Source of the DNA: Rhodothermus sp.
Lineage (GTDB): Bacteria; Bacteroidota; Rhodothermia; Rhodothermales; Rhodothermaceae
Assembly (NCBI GenBank): GCA_030950375.1
Contig: JAUZRN010000030.1
Span: forward strand, 1-64,000
Length of the DNA stretch: 64,000 nt
Direction: 5' to 3'
Shown in pieces: positions 1 to 7,247 of the stretch (position 1 is its first letter; each line of letters opens with the position of its first letter). The notes beneath the pieces are model-generated. The model was not told the DNA's origin and did no database searches. It saw only the letters and a list, made by a program, of their open reading frames with translations. The translations under genes were made by a program, and so were the position numbers.

Positions 1-17
1 GAAAAGCAAAAAGATCG

Positions 18-209
18 ATGGCGGACGCTGCAGTGCCCAAAAAGTCGTGGGCGCGTCCCACGCTCAAGGAGCTTGGTGCGTTGAAGGCGCTGACGGGTTC
101 AGGATGGGGAAGGCCCCCGCACATTCCACGAGGTTGGGGCCATCACTGGGGCCATCACCATCCCCACCACGGGCCCTGTCCCGCAGGGGGGGATCTCAGT
201 AGGATCTGA
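18..209 (+). CDS. RiPP precursor peptide with lasso-type leader and His/Gly/Pro-rich core
   Basis: A 63-residue peptide. Residues 11-26 fit the lasso leader signature YxxP-x-L-x3-G-x5-T, with W11 for Tyr, then P14, L16, G20 and T26. Family knowledge places leader cleavage two residues after that Thr, after G27. The predicted core (28-63) starts SGWGRPPHIP and holds eight His, eight Gly, six Pro, three Trp and one Cys (C54). It has no Asp or Glu until D59, so a normal lasso macrolactam (acid at core position 7-9) cannot form. The exporter and leader-recognition genes follow on the same strand. The ATG is 17 bases from the window edge, so its upstream signals cannot be judged. The product could be a non-lasso RiPP or a metal-binding peptide. 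Confidence 0.7.
   Translation: MADAAVPKKSWARPTLKELGALKALTGSGWGRPPHIPRGWGHHWGHHHPHHGPCPAGGDLSRI
135..158 (+). repeat. 12-bp tandem duplication inside the precursor core
   Basis: The 12-mer TGGGGCCATCAC occurs twice back to back (135-146 and 147-158), encoding the repeated Trp-Gly-His-His of the core. This suggests the His-rich stretch grew by duplication. Confidence 0.8.
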
Positions 210-281
210 AAGAGCCCACGCACGTTTTGTGGAACCTTGTTGTTTCCATATCGTCTGGAGGTTTACTTTGAATAGATCGCA

Positions 282-2186
282 TTGCTCGATCTTATGCAGC
301 TAATAGGGTCGTGGCGCCGGAGTCTACAGGAAGTGCAGGTGAAGATAACTTATCTGGTACGGGCGCTGCGACTTATCTGGGAAGCGACAGGTCGTTGGAC
401 GCTGCTTTGGTTGCTGTTCCTCCTGGTCAGTGGGGTGCTGCCCGCTGCGCTGGTGTACCTGACGAAGCATCTGGTGGATGCTGTAGCAGCCGCCATTGGC
501 GGTGGACTTTCGTGGGCGACCGTGCAGCCGGTGCTGTGGCCAGCCCTGCTCATGGGGGGGGTACTGCTGCTGTCGCAGGGCCTGAGTGGGTTGACGAACT
601 GGATCCGCACGGCGCAGGCCGAACACGTGCTGGATCATGTGAAAAATCTGATCCACGCCAAAGCGGCTGAGGTCGATCTGGCCTTCTATGACAACCCGGA
701 TTACTACGACCACCTGGAGCGGGCCAACAGCGAGGCGGCCAGCCGATCACTCTCGCTGCTGGACAACCTGGGGAGTTTACTCCAGAACGGGGTGACGCTG
801 CTCAGCATTGCCGCCATTCTGGTGCACTACAGCATCTGGTTACCGCTGGCCCTGTTGCTGACCACCCTGCCTGCCCTGTTCGTTGTGGTGCATCATCATC
901 GCCGTGAGCATGCCTGGTGGACCGCGCATACGGTGGATCAGCGCAAAGCCGGATACTTTGATCGTCTGCTGACCATGGCCTTCTTCGCGCCAGAAGTGCG
1001 GGTGTTCGATCTGGCCGGCCATTTCCGGCAGCAGTATCAGGAAGTGCGGCGGCGGTTGCGGGAAGGACGGCTGGAGCTGATGCGTCGACAGGCCTGGGCC
1101 AGTCTGGGGGCCGGTCTCGTCGGTTTGCTGGCCACAGCGCTGGTAATGGTCTGGATGGTCGCGCGGGCGCTTCGTGGACTGGCCTCGCTGGGCGACCTGG
1201 CGCTTTTCTACCAGGCGTTCAACCAGGGACAGGGGCTCATGCGCGCGCTGCTCAGCAGTGCCGGCCAGATGTACGCCAACACGCTCTTTCTGGAACACCT
1301 GTTTACGTTTCTGGCACTTCCGTCTGGGTTGCCCGATCCAGAGGATCCGGTGCCGGTGCCACGACGACTGCGGGAAGGCATTCGCTTCGAACAGGTCACC
1401 TTTCGCTATCCGGGTAGCAGTCGGCCGGTCCTGCAGCAGCTCGATCTGTTCATTCCGGCCGGTCGCACGATCGCCATCGTGGGGGCGAACGGCGCTGGCA
1501 AAAGCACGCTCCTCAAGCTGTTGTGCCGGTTTTACGATCCAGATGAAGGGCGCATCACCATCGACGGGATCGATCTGCGGCGCTTTCGCCGGCGTGAGCT
1601 GCTTGATGCCATCACCGTGCTGTTTCAGTTTCCCGTACCCTACCAGGACACGTTGGCCCGTAACATCGCGCTGGGCGATCTCAAGCAGCCGCCGACCCGA
1701 GCCGCCATCGAACAGGCCGCCCGGAGCGCGATGGTCGATGAAATCGCCCGAAAGCTTCCCGAAGGGTATGATACGCTGCTGGGTAAGTGGTTTTCAGAAG
1801 ATGGCGCTGAGTTGAGCGGCGGCGAGTGGCAGCGGGTCTCGCTGGCCCGGGCGTTTTACCGACAGGCGCCCATCGTTGTGCTCGACGAGCCCACCAGCGC
1901 CATGGACTCCTGGACGGAAGCCGAGTGGATGGACCGCTTCGGCGACCTGGTGCGCGGCCGTACGGCCCTGATCATCACGCACCGGTTCACCACCGCTATG
2001 CGTGCCGATCTGATCTACGTAATGGACGAAGGACGGGTTATCGAACAGGGCACCCATCATCAGCTACTGGCCCTGAACGGCCATTATGCAGCTTCCTGGC
2101 GTCGCCAGATGCGCCAGCACCTGGAAGGAGAACCGTCTGACTTTCCAGCTCAAGTTTCCTTGCCGCCGGTCGATAAAAAACGTTAG
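282..2186 (+). CDS. ABC transporter, permease-ATPase fusion (RiPP exporter)
   Basis: A 634-residue half-transporter of the McjD/MsbA type, expected to dimerise in the inner membrane and export the mature peptide made from the preceding gene. The first ~330 residues hold the transmembrane helices. The nucleotide-binding domain has Walker A GANGAGKST (401-409), signature LSGGE (511-515), Walker B IVVLDE (531-536) and the switch His at about 567. There is no N-terminal C39 peptidase domain, so leader removal must come from another protein. The start is uncertain: TTG at 282 or ATG at 294. A good GGAGG (257-261) is placed for neither. Operon with the precursor and the PqqD-like gene is inferred from order and spacing. 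Confidence 0.88.
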   Translation: MLDLMQLIGSWRRSLQEVQVKITYLVRALRLIWEATGRWTLLWLLFLLVSGVLPAALVYLTKHLVDAVAAAIGGGLSWATVQPVLWPALLMGGVLLLSQGLSGLTNWIRTAQAEHVLDHVKNLIHAKAAEVDLAFYDNPDYYDHLERANSEAASRSLSLLDNLGSLLQNGVTLLSIAAILVHYSIWLPLALLLTTLPALFVVVHHHRREHAWWTAHTVDQRKAGYFDRLLTMAFFAPEVRVFDLAGHFRQQYQEVRRRLREGRLELMRRQAWASLGAGLVGLLATALVMVWMVARALRGLASLGDLALFYQAFNQGQGLMRALLSSAGQMYANTLFLEHLFTFLALPSGLPDPEDPVPVPRRLREGIRFEQVTFRYPGSSRPVLQQLDLFIPAGRTIAIVGANGAGKSTLLKLLCRFYDPDEGRITIDGIDLRRFRRRELLDAITVLFQFPVPYQDTLARNIALGDLKQPPTRAAIEQAARSAMVDEIARKLPEGYDTLLGKWFSEDGAELSGGEWQRVSLARAFYRQAPIVVLDEPTSAMDSWTEAEWMDRFGDLVRGRTALIITHRFTTAMRADLIYVMDEGRVIEQGTHHQLLALNGHYAASWRRQMRQHLEGEPSDFPAQVSLPPVDKKR

Positions 2187-2202
2187 CTTTCTGTAGTCTG
2201 CT

Positions 2203-2535
2203 ATGAGTCTGCTGCATCGAACGGATACGCCTATGGAGCGCACCGCGCTGACCCTTGAAACCGTCGTCGTCGCCTCTCCCGAACAGGTCTCCTCCAGGCT
2301 GGGCGAAGAAGTGGTTATTCTGAACCTGCGCAATGGGGTCTACTACGGACTGGATCCGATCGGCACGCGCATCTGGGAGCTCATCCAGGAGCCCCGTTCC
2401 GTGCGTCAGGTGTGTGAGGTGCTGCTCGAAGAATATGAGGTCACTTTTGAACAGTGCGCCGAGGATGTCCTGGCGCTTATGCGTGATCTGTATGCCCAGG
2501 GCCTGATTGAGACCCCTGAGGATCAGGGCACGTAA
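2203..2535 (+). CDS. PqqD-like RiPP recognition element (lasso B1-type)
   Basis: A 110-residue single-domain protein of the PqqD family; ATG at 2233 is an alternative start. Its body (EVVILNLRNGVYYGLDPIG, then a winged-helix-like region) matches RRE/B1 proteins, which bind the leader peptide and present the precursor to the maturation peptidase. It starts 16 bases after the exporter and is the last gene of the locus. A separate B2 (transglutaminase-like) peptidase and an Asn-synthetase-like cyclase are normally encoded nearby. Neither is to the right, so they are either left of the window or absent. The 3' end overlaps the convergent next gene by 13 bases. Confidence 0.85.
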   Translation: MSLLHRTDTPMERTALTLETVVVASPEQVSSRLGEEVVILNLRNGVYYGLDPIGTRIWELIQEPRSVRQVCEVLLEEYEVTFEQCAEDVLALMRDLYAQGLIETPEDQGT

Positions 2536-3296
2536 ACAAGAACCTGTTGAAAATGCCGGTTGCCTGCTTTCAGCCGAACGACATACAGCCCGGCCGGTAG
2601 CCTGTCGGGGTGCCAGGTGTACCGGTAAGTGCCCGGCCGTAACGACCCAGTAAGCAGCCGTGCTACTTCCTGGCCCATCAGGTTGTACACCACCAGCCGT
2701 ACCTCGGCCGCTTCTGCCAGATCGACCTTCAAGGTAACATGGGTGCGAAAGGGATTGGGGTAGGCTGCATGCAGTCGGGTCACGGCTGGCAGCTCGGTTG
2801 CAGGTGCTACAGGGGTGGCTCGGTCTGGAATGACAATCATCCGGGCCACTTTGTACAGCGCATTGGGCTGGTACCGGCCACTGTCCAGAAATACGTTGCC
2901 CGAAGCGTACTGCACCTCAATTCGTCCGTTGTCCGGACCGATATGCTGGTCCCGATCCCGATCCCACACATGAAACAGAATGGTGTCGCCCGGTGCAAAC
3001 CCTTCCTTGGTATCGGGCGTGATCAGTGGATCGTCACCCCATAGCGTCAGCACCATTGATTGCTGTCCATCCCACACCGCAGCTCCTGCGCAGATGCCCT
3101 CCGGCGTGTAAGCGGCCAGCTCGCTACCCGGGGCAAGGGGAACGCCATCAAGCAGCGGGGGCGTTTCGAGCGGAATCGTCAGCGTTGCATTGTTGTCGGT
3201 TCCTCTGGTACATCCAGTAAAAAACTGTTGACCTTTTGCAGGAAATGCTATCAGCAGGCTCATGGGCCATATCCACCGGTACCACAACCCCATCAT
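2523..3296 (-). CDS. secreted protein with type IX secretion sorting domain
   Basis: A 257-residue protein with an N-terminal signal peptide (about 1-22, hydrophobic, ending near AKGQ). The body has no recognised catalytic motif. The C-terminal ~80 residues contain YPNPF, VYNLMGQEV and LPAGLYVVRL, the hallmarks of the Por/T9SS type A sorting domain that directs export and surface attachment in Bacteroidota-type bacteria. The middle part mentions no obvious metal site; a small beta-sandwich is likely. ATG codons at 3296 and 3293 are both possible starts. A functional link with the convergent RiPP locus is not supported by orientation. Confidence 0.85.
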   Translation of the reverse strand: MMGLWYRWIWPMSLLIAFPAKGQQFFTGCTRGTDNNATLTIPLETPPLLDGVPLAPGSELAAYTPEGICAGAAVWDGQQSMVLTLWGDDPLITPDTKEGFAPGDTILFHVWDRDRDQHIGPDNGRIEVQYASGNVFLDSGRYQPNALYKVARMIVIPDRATPVAPATELPAVTRLHAAYPNPFRTHVTLKVDLAEAAEVRLVVYNLMGQEVARLLTGSLRPGTYRYTWHPDRLPAGLYVVRLKAGNRHFQQVLVYVP

Positions 3297-3516
3297 ATCC
3301 CTGAACGTGTTGGTGGTAGCTCAAGGAAGCAGGAAGATGGGGGTTCAATTGCGATGCCATCTCCACTACAGGTGATATATTGGACAAACAGACCGATTTT
3401 GAAAAAGACAGAAACGTGAAAGCGAAACCAGCGGGTAGAAAAGAAGCAGGTAGCTGTAACTGGTGTCCTGCCCGCTCGTAGGAAAGGACACGGATGTACC
3501 AGGTGGTGGAATTCCC

Positions 3517-4425
3517 ATGCAAAAGCGAGGGATAAAGATCGGACTGCTGAGCGGACTCCTCGGGCTGGTTGGCGTCGCACGGGCGGATGGCCTGGTGGAG
3601 ATCACGGATGTGGTCAAACGGGCTTTCAAGGTCGCACCGGATGGTCGTCTGGAGGTAGAGGTTGACCGGGCCGAGCTGGAGATTCGCGCCACCGAGGAGG
3701 CTGCCGTTTACGTCGAAGTCATTCGCACCCTGCAAACCGAACGGCGTGAAGAGGCCCGGCGGTTACTGGAAGCGCACCGGCTTGTCTTTCAACAGGAAGG
3801 CCAAACGATTTACATCAAGTCGCAGCTTTCGGAAGACGGAAGCTGGCGTTTCTGGAAGCGCAAACGCACTCGGATCAAAGTGACGATTCGTTTCCGAGTG
3901 CCCCGGCGCTTTCACGTGATGTTCACAAACGGAGCGGGCAACGTAGCACTCAGTGATCTGGAAGGCGAGGTTGAAGGAGAAACCGGGGCAGGTAATGTGA
4001 CGCTGCGCAATCTGCGGGGAAGGGTCCAGATCAACACCGGAGCCGGTAATGTGGAAGTGACCGAACTGGAAGGAAGGTTGGAGGTAAAGACTGGGGCGGG
4101 CAACATTACGATCAAGGGATTGCGTGGAAGTGCTGAGGTGGAGACCGGGGCGGGCAACATTACGGCCGAATTTGTGGCCCCTCCTGAACAGGATAGCCGC
4201 CTGGAGTCAGGGGCAGGCAATGTAACGGTTTTTGTACCTGTGCAGGCAGGCTTTACGCTGGAGGCTGCTACAGGGATTGGATCGATCAGCACCGATTTCG
4301 AGCTGCGCATCGATCGCGATTGGATCGGCGCCAAAGCACGTGGTGTGGTGAACGGGGGAGGGCCTGCGCTTCGCCTGGAGGCGGGGCTGGGGAACGTGTC
4401 GATCCGTCGGTTGCCGAGCTCCTGA
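3517..4425 (+). CDS. DUF4097-type secreted solenoid protein
   Basis: The chosen ATG (3517) is followed by a signal peptide ending near ARADG; the frame is open 54 bases further upstream, but that part lacks signal-peptide character. The protein (302 residues) carries five GAGNV/GAGNI units spaced exactly 18 residues apart (codons starting at 3931, 3985, 4039, 4093 and 4147), ending with SGAGNVTVFV and GLGNVSIRRL. This is typical of the DUF4097 putative-adhesin family, predicted to fold as a beta-helix. It probably sits in the periplasm or on the cell surface. Precise function is unknown. It may be co-transcribed with the membrane protein 104 bases downstream. Confidence 0.8.
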   Translation: MQKRGIKIGLLSGLLGLVGVARADGLVEITDVVKRAFKVAPDGRLEVEVDRAELEIRATEEAAVYVEVIRTLQTERREEARRLLEAHRLVFQQEGQTIYIKSQLSEDGSWRFWKRKRTRIKVTIRFRVPRRFHVMFTNGAGNVALSDLEGEVEGETGAGNVTLRNLRGRVQINTGAGNVEVTELEGRLEVKTGAGNITIKGLRGSAEVETGAGNITAEFVAPPEQDSRLESGAGNVTVFVPVQAGFTLEAATGIGSISTDFELRIDRDWIGAKARGVVNGGGPALRLEAGLGNVSIRRLPSS

Positions 4426-4528
4426 AGTTGCTGCAACGTCTCCTGGGTTTCTGTCTCTTTTTGCGGAAGCTGAAACAAGGCGGGGCCCCCCTCGTTGGAG
4501 CGACGGCGTTGATATCGGAGAGCGGCCC

Positions 4529-5173
4529 ATGAACGCCGGGAGCGGGCAACGTTCAGCGTATTATGTAGACACCCCGCGCGGGTTGTTTACCGCGGCCGGT
4601 CACTGGTTCCGCACTACTGAGACGTTGTTGCGATCCTATGCCGGGCCCCTCCTGGAAAAAGAACCGCTGGATCGACTGCTGCGCCAGGCCGATACGTGGC
4701 TGCGGCTCCCCGCCGCGTTGATGCTCTGGACGCTTTTGCCTTTGCTATGGATGTGGGAGCCGGTAAGAGCCGTTGGTACGACACTGGGATTGTATCTGCT
4801 GAGTAATCTGCTGTTGCCCCTGTTGATTCTACGGCCGCTGACTCCGATACTGACAGGACTGGCGCACCCCTGGCTCCAGGGCGCGGCTTATGTGGTGGGG
4901 TTGACGGGCCTGGCCTGGCAGGAAAACTTTTCGACTGTCTGGATAGGGCTGGGCGTGTTTGTACTGGTGCGGTGGGGCGTGCTCGACCGTTTGCTGCGGC
5001 CGCTGCTGGATCGGCTGAGTACGACGCTGTATCGTCTGCCCCTGTCCGATCAGGTGTTGCGGTCGCTGATCCTTCGGGCAGCCCTGGCGCATCGCATTCC
5101 GCTTCCCGCGCTGCAGGCGATGGAGCAGGAAGTGCTGCGGCGCCTGCGCCAGCTTCCCTGGAACCGAAACTGA
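4529..5173 (+). CDS. hypothetical integral membrane protein
   Basis: A 214-residue protein that I do not assign to a family. An amphipathic N-terminus (about 1-65) is followed by four or so hydrophobic segments between about 68 and 155 (for example LLLPLLILRPLTPILTGLA), and a Leu/Arg-rich amphipathic C-terminus. GGAGAG lies just upstream of the ATG. The stop is eight bases before the phosphatase start, which suggests one transcript with the menaquinone genes that follow. Confidence 0.65.
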   Translation: MNAGSGQRSAYYVDTPRGLFTAAGHWFRTTETLLRSYAGPLLEKEPLDRLLRQADTWLRLPAALMLWTLLPLLWMWEPVRAVGTTLGLYLLSNLLLPLLILRPLTPILTGLAHPWLQGAAYVVGLTGLAWQENFSTVWIGLGVFVLVRWGVLDRLLRPLLDRLSTTLYRLPLSDQVLRSLILRAALAHRIPLPALQAMEQEVLRRLRQLPWNRN

Positions 5174-5181
5174 CTGGAGGT

Positions 5182-5847
5182 ATGGCTGCAACTACGCTGT
5201 ATCTGGTACGGCATGGCGAGACGGACTACAACCGGCATAACATTGTGCAGGGACGGGGGGTAGATGCCCCGCTGAACGAACAGGGCCGGCGCCAGGCGAA
5301 AGCGCTGGCGCGGCGCTTTGCGTCGGTGCCGCTGGAGGCCATTTATACAAGTCCGCTGCAACGCGCCGTGGCCACGGCCGAGGCTGTGCGCCTGTATCAT
5401 CCCGAGGTGCCCCTCTATCGGATGGTCGATCTGGAAGAGATGGACTGGGGCCACCTGGAAGGCAAGCCTTATGCGCCGCCCTATGATGCGCAGATTCGTG
5501 CTGTCTATGAACGCTGGCGAGCCGGTGAGTACGCGTATCCAGTGCCCGGAGGCGAATCCATTCTGGATGTGCAACGTCGGGCATTGCGGGCGCTGGAGAC
5601 CATCCTGATGCAGCACGAAGGCAAGACGGTGCTGGTGGTAACACACGGACGCTTTCTCCGCGTGCTACTGGCTTCTGTGCTGCCCGAGTATGGACTGGCG
5701 CGTATGGAGGCGCTGCCGCATACCAACACGGCCGTCAACCACCTGGTATACGAACAGGGTCGCTTTCGGGCGCTTCGGCTGAATTGTACGGCCCATCTGG
5801 AGCAAGTCGCAGCAGCCGACGCATTCAGGACGGGGGTGGCGGCATGA
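5182..5847 (+). CDS. histidine phosphatase family protein
   Basis: A 221-residue member of the phosphoglycerate-mutase-like superfamily. The RHG motif LVRHGETDYN sits at about residues 7-16, with YTSPLQRAVATA next and the second catalytic His in VVTHGRF. It hydrolyses small phosphorylated substrates; the specific substrate cannot be told from sequence. The ATG at 5182 follows a perfect GGAGG (5176-5180); the frame is open much further upstream, but that part is a shadow of the previous gene. It overlaps menF by ATGA. In this position it could act on a pathway side product, which is only inference. Confidence 0.88.
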   Translation: MAATTLYLVRHGETDYNRHNIVQGRGVDAPLNEQGRRQAKALARRFASVPLEAIYTSPLQRAVATAEAVRLYHPEVPLYRMVDLEEMDWGHLEGKPYAPPYDAQIRAVYERWRAGEYAYPVPGGESILDVQRRALRALETILMQHEGKTVLVVTHGRFLRVLLASVLPEYGLARMEALPHTNTAVNHLVYEQGRFRALRLNCTAHLEQVAAADAFRTGVAA

Positions 5848-7247
5848 AGCGGTTGGAGCCATCGGCGGCAGAGGGTACCATGCCGGTGTGTGCACCGGAG
5901 GAGCTACCCCGCGTGCTGGGCCGCCGCATCCAGCAGGTGCTCCGCGCAGCGGACGACGACCGCATCGTATGTCTGCGCTGTCGGATTCCACCGATTGACT
6001 TGCTGGCCTGGCTGGCTGCGCAGCCAGCACCTGTCAAATTTTACTGGGCCGATCGCTCGGGTACTGAGGCTGTAGCTGCCCTGGACATGGTGCTACAGTA
6101 TGCCCTCGAGGCCATGCTTGCCCACGAAGCCCTGCAGCCCCTGGAGGCCCGACTGCAGCAGGCCGCGCCTGAGGTTCGGTTTTACGGAGGAGGACGCTTC
6201 GATGGATGGGCGGCGACGGCTTCGTACTGGCAGCCGTTTGGCGTCGGGCGCTTCTGGCTGCCGCGTTTTGAAGTCCGCCAGAATGCGTCGCGCTACTGGC
6301 TGATCTGTAATCTGATCCCTGCGCTGGATCGGGCGCATGAAACGTCAATCATAGAAGCGCTGGCTGCGCTACGATGGCCCGAGGTGCCGCTGACCTCGGA
6401 GCTACCGCTGCCGATAGATCGCCGCGACACCCCGGACCAGACAGGCTGGATACACAACGTCAGGCGAGCGCTGGAAGCCTTCCGGCAGGGGCAGATGGAG
6501 AAGGTGGTGCTGGCCCGGCAGGTGCGGTACGCGTTCGGAGAGCCGCTGGACGGGTTGGCCCTGCTGCAACGGCTGCAGGAGGCGACGCCGGGCTGTTTCC
6601 ATTTTTATTATCAGCCTCAGCCGGGTACAGCTTTTCTGGGTGCTTCGCCAGAACGGCTGTTCCGGCGTGCCGATGGCTACGTATGGAGCGAGGCGGTTGC
6701 CGGCACCCGGCCGCGTGGTCAGACAGAGGCGGACGATGCTCGCCTGGCTGCGGAACTGCTGCAAAGCGAAAAGGATCGACGTGAGCAGTATTACGTGCAG
6801 CAGAGCATTATTGAGGAACTGCGTCCGCTATGTGAAACGCTGGAGGCCGATGCCCAGCTCTCTGAAATGACGCTGGCCCGCGGCCGGCACCTGTACACGG
6901 GTATCCGAGGACGCCTGCGTGCAGACGTGTCCACGGGTGCGTTATTGGAAGCGTTGCATCCCACGCCGGCTGTCGGGGGCTATCCGCGTGCGGTCGCCAT
7001 GGAGGCTATCCGTGCCTGGGAGCCCTTCGACCGTGGCTGGTACACCGGTCCCATCGGCTGGATGAGTAGCCGGGCGGCCGAGTTTGCCGTGGCCATCCGC
7101 TGTGGGCTGGTAGCGAAGCATTACCTGTATCTTTACTCAGGTGCCGGCCTGGTGGAAGGCTCGGTGCCCGAACAGGAATGGGAGGAGATCGAGCACAAGA
7201 TCAGTGACTTTGTGAACGTGCTGGGCCTTGAGCTTCGACGTTTGTAA
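5844..7247 (+). CDS. menF: isochorismate synthase
   Basis: A 467-residue chorismate-binding enzyme converting chorismate to isochorismate, the first committed step to menaquinone. Family signatures are GASPERLFRR, EAVAGTRPRG, the ELRPLCETLE region, HPTPAVGGYPR and SGAGLVEGSVPEQEW near the C-terminus. The start ATG overlaps the phosphatase stop by four bases, and the end overlaps menD by 20. Because menD follows directly, menaquinone rather than siderophore synthesis is the likely role. Confidence 0.93.
   Translation: MKRLEPSAAEGTMPVCAPEELPRVLGRRIQQVLRAADDDRIVCLRCRIPPIDLLAWLAAQPAPVKFYWADRSGTEAVAALDMVLQYALEAMLAHEALQPLEARLQQAAPEVRFYGGGRFDGWAATASYWQPFGVGRFWLPRFEVRQNASRYWLICNLIPALDRAHETSIIEALAALRWPEVPLTSELPLPIDRRDTPDQTGWIHNVRRALEAFRQGQMEKVVLARQVRYAFGEPLDGLALLQRLQEATPGCFHFYYQPQPGTAFLGASPERLFRRADGYVWSEAVAGTRPRGQTEADDARLAAELLQSEKDRREQYYVQQSIIEELRPLCETLEADAQLSEMTLARGRHLYTGIRGRLRADVSTGALLEALHPTPAVGGYPRAVAMEAIRAWEPFDRGWYTGPIGWMSSRAAEFAVAIRCGLVAKHYLYLYSGAGLVEGSVPEQEWEEIEHKISDFVNVLGLELRRL

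Noticed and set aside
28-209. Canonical lasso peptide with a 7-9 residue ring
   Set aside because: The leader fits, but the core lacks any Asp or Glu before position 32.
311-670. Overlapping long frames inside the exporter gene and elsewhere
   Set aside because: They follow GC-driven codon shadows of real genes and have no domain character or independent start signals.
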